A stretch of 23,703 bases of DNA from a virus. The stretch covers positions 1 to 23,703 of the IMG/VR virus record IMGVR_UViG_3300007640_000245; one strand, written 5' to 3'. Position numbers and translations under genes: made by a program. Under the pieces are notes generated by a model, which was not told the origin of the DNA, searched no databases, and saw only the letters and a program-made list of their open reading frames with translations. Numbering within the stretch: position 1 is the first letter of the stretch; the number at the start of each line of letters is the position of its first letter. Positions 15,111 to 20,296 of the stretch are shown piece after piece.

Positions 15111-15518
15111 ATGGCGTACGGAATCCGCAAGGGCCTAGAAGATATCGCCTTTGAACTCAAGGGCATTAAGACAGTTTTATCTTCTTTGTGGCATAGCAGG
15201 CACTTTGATGAGGAAAAGGATCTCCTGAATCCAGAGGCATTTGCTGACGAGTACATCTCGACGGAAGAGTGTGCCAGGCGTCTTAGTGTTTCCGATCAAA
15301 CAATCCGGAACTGGATTTCGGTTGGCAAGAAAAACAAAGACAAGGGCTGGAAGGAAGGTATCCACTACGTCAACATCTCCCCAGATACCGGCAAACGAGT
15401 TGTCATCAGGATTCCTTGGAACTCTTTGGTGCATTCCTTTGCACGCAACAAGGTCATCGAGCTAAAAGATTTCACCCATCCCAGCAAGTACAAGTCAACC
15501 CAGGAGAAACTGGAATGA
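15111..15518 (+). CDS. Helix-turn-helix DNA-binding protein (excisionase/MerR-like), 135 aa
   Basis: Residues about 45-105 contain EYISTEECARRLSVSDQTI followed by RNWISVGKK, a winged-helix motif of the excisionase/MerR-like class. It is followed by an extended wing WKEGIHYVNIS and VVIRIPWNSLV. Such small proteins bind DNA as excisionases, as AlpA-like activators or as simple repressors. The first 40 residues are helical (MAYGIRKGLEDIAFELKG) and the end is basic. ATG 15111 was chosen; the TTG two codons earlier is less likely. Its stop overlaps the next start (ATGA), and a palindrome lies just upstream. No recombinase gene is in view, so an excisionase role is only one possibility. Confidence 0.65.
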   Translation: MAYGIRKGLEDIAFELKGIKTVLSSLWHSRHFDEEKDLLNPEAFADEYISTEECARRLSVSDQTIRNWISVGKKNKDKGWKEGIHYVNISPDTGKRVVIRIPWNSLVHSFARNKVIELKDFTHPSKYKSTQEKLE

Positions 15519-15994
15519 CTTCTAACCGTTTTCGCTCGCTAGATATCTATGCGATAACCGTAGAGAACGCAGAGGAGACTCTGCCGGAATCCCTATACAG
15601 ACAGGTAGAAGAGTTCTTCCCTCCTGGTGGGTCTTTCGATACGGGATGCCTCCAGCGTTATTTGGAGAACATCAAAAACTACGAAGAGGAGGATGCCAAT
15701 TCCAACATGACCCTGGCTAACCGCCTCCGATTAGCTTTCAAGGACATGACCCCAGACACGATCTGCGGTAAGTTTCCGCAAGCAGAATTGCCTCTCAAAC
15801 GCAGGCTGCGTTGCGTTGCCGAATATCTTATCCGATCAGGCGAATTTGACAAATTACGTGATGAAGACGGAAAACTTGTCAAAAAACGTGGAAATTTGGG
15901 TAAGCTTGTCGTAATTTATAAACCGCTTCCTAAACTACTGGAAGCATTGTCCCGTCAAGGATTGTTAGAAGGATGGACCGCCGAGAAAAACTAA
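15515..15994 (+). CDS. Hypothetical protein, 159 aa, coupled to the HTH gene
   Basis: Start ATG 15515 lies in an ATGA overlap with the HTH gene stop; the frame is open further upstream, but that part runs inside the HTH gene. The protein (MTSNRFRSLDIYAITVE) is helical and charged. Residues about 95-155 (LKRRLRCVAEYLIRSGEFDK, then KLLEALSRQGLLEGW) look like a winged-helix-like helical bundle with a basic loop KLVKKRGNLGK. It may bind nucleic acid or partner with the HTH protein, but no family is recognised. It overlaps the next gene by 22 bases. Confidence 0.6.
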   Translation: MTSNRFRSLDIYAITVENAEETLPESLYRQVEEFFPPGGSFDTGCLQRYLENIKNYEEEDANSNMTLANRLRLAFKDMTPDTICGKFPQAELPLKRRLRCVAEYLIRSGEFDKLRDEDGKLVKKRGNLGKLVVIYKPLPKLLEALSRQGLLEGWTAEKN

Positions 15995-16359
15995 TCCATT
16001 CCGCCTTGAATGGAGACATTAACGATACCAGCGCCAAGATGCTGGATCAAACTGTCCGTTTCATCCTTGGTGACATGGGCTCCATGTACCTGAAGTTCTG
16101 GGATGCGGAAGGTCCAGGTGTGATCTGCTTCCAGCCAGAGCAGGAACGTAGCATCCTTTATATGACACTAGAAGAATTACATAGTGCCAAGGAAGCCTGC
16201 GAGTCAGAGAACAAGGGGGACCTAGCCGAGACCTTCCGGCGGATCCTGGAGGCTGCTCAAAAGATCGACCCCCAGGAAAAAGCTGGATACATCGTTAACG
16301 ATAAGGATGGAATGCGATATCTTGAAATTGATTACAACCGTGTCGTCGACAGCAAATGA
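15973..16359 (+). CDS. Hypothetical acidic protein, 128 aa
   Basis: The gene starts inside the end of the previous one, at an ATG directly behind AGAAGG, and ends in an ATGA overlap with the methyltransferase. The product (MDRREKLIHSALNGDINDTS) has a central beta-rich part, MYLKFWDAEGPGVICFQPEQ, then a helix of the form TLEELHSAKEACESENKGDL. It is acidic overall, has no membrane segment and no known motif. The tight coupling makes it a genuine operon member. Function is unknown. Confidence 0.6.
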   Translation: MDRREKLIHSALNGDINDTSAKMLDQTVRFILGDMGSMYLKFWDAEGPGVICFQPEQERSILYMTLEELHSAKEACESENKGDLAETFRRILEAAQKIDPQEKAGYIVNDKDGMRYLEIDYNRVVDSK

Positions 16360-16943
16360 GCGTACGCCGCGTAACGGGACGCAAAGAAGATCTTGAGCTG
16401 ATCACACCACCAGATCTTGTGGAATCAGCTCATACGCTGATGGGTGGCATTGATTTAGACCCGGCTAGTTCCAAGGCTGCTCAAGAGTTTGTCCAGGCGG
16501 ATCAGTTCTTTACGCCACAGGATGACGGCCTGAATTGCCAGCAGTGGCACGGAAAGGTTTATCTGTTTCCCCCGAGCGGTTCCTATTTCTTTGACAAGAA
16601 AAACGATCGGTGGAAGATGACCAGGGCTTCGTCTGGAACTTTGGTCTCCTCCCATGCCGTCTGGTTTCGCAAACTGTATCGAGCTTGGCTCGCCAACGAG
16701 ATCGAACAAGGACTTTATTTCACCAACTGTCCGGACATGATCCGGTACGAACAGAAGATCTTTGATTTTCCAATGTGCATTTTGCGTACTGTCCCTACCC
16801 TCATGAAAAATTCCAGTGAGGGATTAAGTACACATCGGACTTGCACTTCGTTCCTGGTCTATCTCCAACCACAGTCCAACTCTGCGGCTGCCACACAGAA
16901 ATTTATCGACATATACGAGGAAAAAGGCCGCGTAATCTATTGA
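16356..16943 (+). CDS. Dam-family (DNA N6-adenine methyltransferase-like) protein with altered catalytic motif, 195 aa
   Basis: The first 80 residues follow the phage Dam-type family (PF05869 type): TPPDLVESAHTLMGGIDLDP (D33, D35), then ASSKAAQEFV, a QFFTPQDDGL stretch and WHGKVYLFPP. In active members the last motif is NPPY(S). Here residues 71-75 read FPPSG, so both the Asn/Asp and the Tyr/Phe expected at the adenine-flipping site are replaced. The rest (GLYFTNCPDMIRYEQKIFDF) fits the family length. It may be an active variant with another target, or a binding-only relic. It starts in an ATGA overlap and is followed 33 bases later by dcd. Family is fairly sure; activity is doubtful. Confidence 0.7.
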   Translation: MSVRRVTGRKEDLELITPPDLVESAHTLMGGIDLDPASSKAAQEFVQADQFFTPQDDGLNCQQWHGKVYLFPPSGSYFFDKKNDRWKMTRASSGTLVSSHAVWFRKLYRAWLANEIEQGLYFTNCPDMIRYEQKIFDFPMCILRTVPTLMKNSSEGLSTHRTCTSFLVYLQPQSNSAAATQKFIDIYEEKGRVIY

Positions 16944-16976
16944 ACCCGGTATAGTTAAAGACGATTAACAGGATCT

Positions 16977-17564
16977 ATGGGAATCCTCTGCGACGCCGAG
17001 ATTAAAAAATTTGCTATCGAGCAAGGGATGATCGAGCCCCTCACCGATCATCTGGTAAATGAAGAGAATGGTCGCCGTATTTTGAGCTATGGACTTAGCT
17101 CTTACGGTTACGACATTCGACTTTCACCTAAGCAATGCCTGATCTTTGGTCGCATTCAAGAGGGTGTATCTGATCCCAAGGACTTTAACCCCAAGATCTT
17201 GACGGAAGCGGAGCTTCTAGAAGATGAAAAGGGCCAATATTTCCTTCTGCCTCCTTATGGATATTGTCTTGCGGTTGCAGAAGAACGTCTTAAGTTGCCC
17301 CAGGATGTCACCGTGATTGCCATGGGGAAGAGCAGCTATGCCCGTTCTGGCATCATTGCCAACATTACCCCTGCCGAGGCCGGTTGGGAGGGCTACCTGA
17401 CGCTTGAGATCAGCAATGCGACAGGGCAGTTCAACCGCATCTACGCCAACGAAGGAATTATCCAGCTTCTGTTCCTGCGTGGTACTCCTTGTGATGTCTC
17501 TTACCAAGATCGGAAAGGTAAGTACCAGAACCAGGCACAAGAAGTTGTTTATTCAAAGGCTTGA
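16977..17564 (+). CDS. dcd: dCTP deaminase, 195 aa
   Basis: The enzyme turns dCTP into dUTP, feeding dTTP synthesis for phage DNA replication in the cytoplasm. The family signature is clear: SYGYDIRLS near the N-terminus, MGKSSYARSGI in the nucleotide-binding strand, and TPAEAGWEGYLTLEISN with the catalytic Glu at E144 (as in the GWxGxxxxE consensus). It is of usual length (about 190) and forms trimers in its family. The ATG follows AGGA at about 6 bases. A TATAGT lies upstream (16951) but without a good -35. The small coiled-coil gene follows after 2 bases. A dual dCTP deaminase/dUTPase activity cannot be excluded. Confidence 0.93.
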   Translation: MGILCDAEIKKFAIEQGMIEPLTDHLVNEENGRRILSYGLSSYGYDIRLSPKQCLIFGRIQEGVSDPKDFNPKILTEAELLEDEKGQYFLLPPYGYCLAVAEERLKLPQDVTVIAMGKSSYARSGIIANITPAEAGWEGYLTLEISNATGQFNRIYANEGIIQLLFLRGTPCDVSYQDRKGKYQNQAQEVVYSKA

Positions 17565-17566
17565 TT

Positions 17567-17773
17567 ATGCAAAGGCACGATCTCGAGCAACGGTTTCAGA
17601 TCCTAGAACTCCTGGAAAAACAAGTTGTTTTCCTTGAAAATCAGGAGTTGTCCTCCGCATTTGCAAGGTTCCGGTCTGAGAATAGCCAGTGGGTCCTCAC
17701 TGAGATCCAAAATTTACTGGAAGAACTCCAGAACGTCTTGGAACTAGAGGACCTTAATACCAACTGGTATTAG
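17567..17773 (+). CDS. Small coiled-coil protein, 68 aa
   Basis: The product (MQRHDLEQRFQILELLEKQV) is almost entirely helical, with leucines in heptad-like spacing (FLENQELSSAFARFRSENSQ; IQNLLEELQNVLELEDLN), so it likely forms a coiled-coil dimer or trimer. ATG 17567 was chosen, 2 bases after the dcd stop. Its end shares four bases with the convergent gene, and its last codons form one half of a palindrome (17755-17772). No family is recognised. Confidence 0.6.
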   Translation: MQRHDLEQRFQILELLEKQVVFLENQELSSAFARFRSENSQWVLTEIQNLLEELQNVLELEDLNTNWY

Positions 17774-18147
17774 TAGCCGTAGAACGTGCCGAAACTTCCT
17801 CCAGGCTTGCGAGCATAGTTCGTGCTTCCTGCTTGGGGGAACGTATCACCTTTGCTTGGCACCTCTGTACCAGCAATACTGGCTGGATTTCGAGGTGTCT
17901 CGCCACGAATCGTAGGTTCAGCAATGGCTGCCTGCTGTCTGTATTTACCAGCTGTCTTTGCAGCTTTGATAAAACGACCAACTCTCTCTTGCTTGTCGTT
18001 AATTGCTTCTACATCACCGCGCTCGTCTTCGTCGATGCGACGTAAGTCCGTATCGTAAGCACGTTCAGGGTGTAGATCCGAAACCTCTGACCCTGAGCTA
18101 CCAGAGTCCTGTCGAGGATCGTATACCGGGTCGAAAATTCTTGCCAT
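17770..18147 (-). CDS. Disordered Gly/Arg/Asp-rich protein, 125 aa
   Basis: The protein reads MARIFDPVYDPRQDSGSSGS and goes on with alternating acidic and basic residues (RRIDEDERGDVEAINDKQERV), a short helix FIKAAKTAGKYRQQAA, and a Gly/Phe-rich end KPGGSFGTFYGY. It has no membrane or enzyme motif and is probably largely disordered, as in some virion or scaffolding-like small proteins. ATG 18147 was chosen over a TTG at 18174. A TACAAT lies about 12 bases before the ATG. It stands alone on the minus strand between plus-strand genes. Confidence 0.6.
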   Translation of the reverse strand: MARIFDPVYDPRQDSGSSGSEVSDLHPERAYDTDLRRIDEDERGDVEAINDKQERVGRFIKAAKTAGKYRQQAAIAEPTIRGETPRNPASIAGTEVPSKGDTFPQAGSTNYARKPGGSFGTFYGY

Positions 18148-18186
18148 GATACTATTGTAAAAGGAATAATTCAAGACTTATATCCC

Positions 18187-18534
18187 ATGTACCACGGTGA
18201 TTCGGCCGGTTTCTTGGATAGCTTCGTTCAAGATGAAGTCAAGAAACGCTGTTTGTCTATTGAAGACTTTGGGCAGCCACTCGCTAACGAAGAAAATGAT
18301 GTACCCTTATATGATCAGTACAATCGTGGGCTGGTTGCATGCGAGCAGGGGCTAGAAAGGAATCCGTTGAATCTCGAGGGAGCACGTCCTGGAATGACGG
18401 GGTACATCCCGTCGATGGAGGAGGGCTTGGCGATGGGAGCAGCACCTCAACCAAAGACTCTGGTTCTGGAACTGGAGGAACCTTCGGAGGAAATGAAGGA
18501 GGAATCTCTCAAACGACGTGGTTTGCGCCGGTAG
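18187..18534 (+). CDS. Hypothetical acidic protein, 115 aa
   Basis: The product (MYHGDSAGFLDSFVQDEVKK) is acidic with a conserved-looking middle (RPGMTGYIPSMEEGLAMG) and a basic end KRRGLRR. No known domain. The start follows a weak ribosome-binding region, with AAGGAA 20 bases upstream. Its last 196 bases are overlapped in the -1 frame by the DUF3310 gene, a large overlap for two phage genes. A strong AAGGAGG near its end lies inside the coding region. It may be made as a separate protein, or the two frames may once have been one gene. Confidence 0.55.
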   Translation: MYHGDSAGFLDSFVQDEVKKRCLSIEDFGQPLANEENDVPLYDQYNRGLVACEQGLERNPLNLEGARPGMTGYIPSMEEGLAMGAAPQPKTLVLELEEPSEEMKEESLKRRGLRR

Positions 18535-18851
18535 ACGAGATTAGTGAGTGCCCGGGAGGAGTTTGTCCTGTCCCCTGGGCCGTAAAAGAAGAGCCTGTAT
18601 TTACGATTGAATCTCCTCCTGTGATCCAGGGGGACGAGGTTAATCATCCCTCTCATTACACCGATGGTGCAATTGAGTGCATTGAAGCGATTGAAGCGCA
18701 GCAAACCCTTGAAGAATTCCGTGGTTACCTCAAGGGTAATGTTGTTAAATACCTTTGGCGTGAGCGCCATAAGGGTGAGCTTCAGTCATTAAAAAAGGCC
18801 CAGTGGTACCTGGACCGTCTTGTTGCGTTGGTCGAAGCTCAGAACGGCTGA
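18339..18851 (+). CDS. DUF3310-domain protein with Gly/Ser-rich leader, 170 aa
   Basis: Residues 101-165 (VNHPSHYTDGAIECIEAIE to the helix LKKAQWYLDRLV) match the DUF3310 domain, found in many phage proteins including T7 gp1.7, which affects nucleotide metabolism. The first 60 residues are Gly/Ser/Thr-rich and disordered. A CPGGVCP follows, with two Cys that could bind metal. The only ATG in frame is 18339, inside the previous gene; after it there is no ATG, GTG or TTG before the domain. So it either starts there or is reached by frameshifting, for which I see no classical slippery heptamer. The domain is firm, the start is uncertain. Confidence 0.65.
   Translation: MRAGARKESVESRGSTSWNDGVHPVDGGGLGDGSSTSTKDSGSGTGGTFGGNEGGISQTTWFAPVDEISECPGGVCPVPWAVKEEPVFTIESPPVIQGDEVNHPSHYTDGAIECIEAIEAQQTLEEFRGYLKGNVVKYLWRERHKGELQSLKKAQWYLDRLVALVEAQNG
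18791..18816 (-). terminator. Possible minus-strand terminator inside the DUF3310 gene
   Basis: On the minus strand a 7-bp stem (GGTCCAG with CTGGGCC, one G-U wobble) with a 6-base loop runs into six T. It lies just past the stop of the NblA-like gene, so it could end that leftward transcript. On the plus strand the wobble becomes a C-A mismatch and no T-run follows. The same bases encode conserved DUF3310 residues, so chance is possible. Confidence 0.5.
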
Positions 18852-19132
18852 CCCTCTTCTTCTTCCTCGTCGTCGTCATCGTAACCTGCGCAGGCGGCGG
18901 CGAGTTCTTCTAGTTCCAAATCTGTTGGAACATCAAAATTGAGTTCGATGTTTTCATCGATCAGAATTTCCTTGACGGCATGCCATTCCATCAAGCGTTG
19001 GTGGTAGAGATTGAGCAGTGCGTAATACAGCTCGTCCCATGTCATTTCCTGGGCAGCCATCTCAGCCTTGCGCATGGAGAACTGCAGTTCCAGGGGCAAC
19101 TCAAATTGCCTGGGTTCAACTTGCCTCTCCAT
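18839..19132 (-). CDS. nblA: NblA-like phycobilisome degradation protein with acidic tail, 97 aa
   Basis: NblA is a small cyanobacterial adaptor that binds phycobilisome proteins and hands them to the Clp protease, dismantling the light-harvesting antenna. Residues 10-58 follow the NblA pattern: LPLELQFSMRKAEMAAQEMT, a second helix DELYYALLNLYHQRLMEWHA, and KEILID. This resembles the LxxEQQFxxR...MSxEQAQxxLxxLYxQMMxxxxxYxxLL layout of known proteins. Usual NblA is about 60 residues; here a 37-residue tail follows, ending in a run of Asp/Glu (85-93). The ATG lies 6 bases after AAAGG. Phage nblA genes are known from freshwater Microcystis phages and an uncultured marine lineage. It ends the leftward operon behind the lysozyme. 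The pattern match is good but made by eye. Confidence 0.65.
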   Translation of the reverse strand: MERQVEPRQFELPLELQFSMRKAEMAAQEMTWDELYYALLNLYHQRLMEWHAVKEILIDENIELNFDVPTDLELEELAAACAGYDDDDEEEEEGQPF

Positions 19133-19166
19133 CTCGTGCCTTTAACTTGATAGGAATATTCTAATC

Positions 19167-19820
19167 CTAGGTAGCAAATAGAGAATCCAGCTCTTCAGAG
19201 CAAAGCGGAATCCATGGACTTTCAGAGATCCGAAAGTTGTTGGCAAATTCGGCAAGGACGTAAGGGTTAATATTTTCTTCCAACATCCTGATGGCACGTA
19301 CCTGGTGCGGTGCAGCGGAATAGTTCCTGAATGCCGTCATCAAAACTTCAGTGGAGGTCCAAGGGGAGTCATCAGTTTCCCGTAGGAACAAAGCAACTTC
19401 TTCCCGGCGACGATCCAAGAGGCCGCCAATGACCTCGTGGTTCTCATTAAAAATCCAGCTCATCATTTCGTCAGCTGCTTCTGCCAAATCGTCGCGTTCG
19501 ATGGCATCAACGATATTGCTGTAAAGGAATGGAGTCCATCCAATGGAGTGGATGAAAGAGATCAATGCCTGTTGCATCGAATGATCAAGATGCAAGTGCA
19601 GGCTATCCAACAATGAACAGATAGCTTTGATTTCATGAGCAAGGTACTCCAAGGCTTTCTCCTTGGTACACCACTGCCCTTGTTTGACGGGGCTACCGTC
19701 TGGGTAGTACTCAGTACCGTATCCGACTATGTAGCCAGATCCATCCCCAGACGGATATGCTTTTTCGCTAAAACCTTCGTACTTACGAATAAGTTCTACG
19801 GCTTCCCGAAATTCGCCCAT
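19167..19820 (-). CDS. GH24 lysozyme (T4-type endolysin), 217 aa
   Basis: The enzyme should cut beta-1,4 bonds between MurNAc and GlcNAc in peptidoglycan and release virions. The N-terminus holds the family signature: RKYEGFSEKAYPSGDGSGYI with catalytic Glu E15, then VGYGT (T36). The loop between is longer than in T4 lysozyme (Glu-to-Thr spacing 21 against 15 residues). The helical core follows (ALEYLAHEIKAICSLLDSLH; QQALISFIHSIGWTPF). The last 60 residues (TEVLMTAFRNYSAAPHQVRA) are an extension whose role is unknown. There is no signal peptide, so it depends on a holin. It is the second lysin in the window. A hairpin lies just before its ATG. Confidence 0.8.
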   Translation of the reverse strand: MGEFREAVELIRKYEGFSEKAYPSGDGSGYIVGYGTEYYPDGSPVKQGQWCTKEKALEYLAHEIKAICSLLDSLHLHLDHSMQQALISFIHSIGWTPFLYSNIVDAIERDDLAEAADEMMSWIFNENHEVIGGLLDRRREEVALFLRETDDSPWTSTEVLMTAFRNYSAAPHQVRAIRMLEENINPYVLAEFANNFRISESPWIPLCSEELDSLFAT

Positions 19821-19841
19821 GGGAATACAACAAGTACTCCC
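19821..19841 (-). promoter_or_regulatory. Hairpin directly before the lysozyme start
   Basis: On the minus strand GGGAGTAC - TTGTT - GTATTCCC forms an 8-bp stem with one G-U pair, ending exactly at the lysozyme ATG. It contains the only good ribosome-binding-like GGGAG, which lies about 16 bases from the ATG in linear distance. The hairpin could hide or reposition that site, comparable to the translational control of T4 gene e; this is inference. Confidence 0.4.
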
Positions 19842-19864
19842 ATATTACACAAATAAAAAGCTAA

Positions 19865-19984
19865 TCAGCCTTGTCCGCGTTTCTGTTTACGGCCGTGATT
19901 TTTCTTTGAATTAGTACCTTGGCCCTGACGGGTCTTTTTAGGCTTGCCAGCTGTGAAGCCACCGCCTTTCTTCATTTTCTTCAT
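19865..19984 (-). CDS. Very basic small protein, 39 aa
   Basis: The product (MKKMKKGGGFTAGKPKKTRQ, ending HGRKQKRGQG) is over a third Lys and Arg, Gly-rich and without hydrophobic core, like a small nucleic-acid-binding or virion-DNA-packing peptide. ATG 19984 is followed by a second Met at codon 4. It sits between two late-looking genes on the same strand, 12 bases from the previous gene. Function is inferred only from composition. Confidence 0.55.
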   Translation of the reverse strand: MKKMKKGGGFTAGKPKKTRQGQGTNSKKNHGRKQKRGQG

Positions 19985-19996
19985 GGGGAAGGAACG

Positions 19997-20296
19997 TCAC
20001 CACTTTACTTTGTGAGACCAGTACCTGGCAGACATTTTGTCGGGATCAGGATCTTGGGCATTGTGCCGAGCGTAGTAGGACTTTTTGCGGGCCTTGTCCT
20101 TTTCTGTGGTTGGGTTTTTGCCTGCACCCTCTACGCCTTGTTGGCCAAACCGTACGATCTTTTCCTCGCCTCCTTCACAAGCTTTAACAACGTGTGATTT
20201 AGTGGCGTGGCCAGGAGTACGACGAGGCTTGTTGCACTCCATGTCATCTTTGGCAAGCTTGGCTGCCTTGGCTGCTTTCTTACGTTTATCTGACAT
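19997..20296 (-). CDS. Basic phage protein with SHVVKAC/IRFGQQGV motif, 99 aa
   Basis: The first 20 residues are Lys/Ala-rich (SDKRKKAAKAAKLAKDD). A compact middle follows with TKSHVVKACEGGEEKIVRFG, QQGVEGAGK, and an end rich in Lys, Arg and aromatic residues (ARKKSYYARHNAQD, MSARYWSHKVKW). This looks like a conserved small domain found in several phages (I believe the family is DUF6321, but I cannot confirm). The start overlaps the stop of the 1117-residue gene by one base (TAATG), so the two are coupled. It may bind DNA in or near the virion. Function unknown. Confidence 0.65.
   Translation of the reverse strand: MSDKRKKAAKAAKLAKDDMECNKPRRTPGHATKSHVVKACEGGEEKIVRFGQQGVEGAGKNPTTEKDKARKKSYYARHNAQDPDPDKMSARYWSHKVKW

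Noticed and set aside
18490-18534. Programmed -1 frameshift joining the two overlapping genes
   Set aside because: An AAGGAGG could stimulate one, but no X XXY YYZ heptamer lies downstream of it; kept only as an alternative in the overlap finding.
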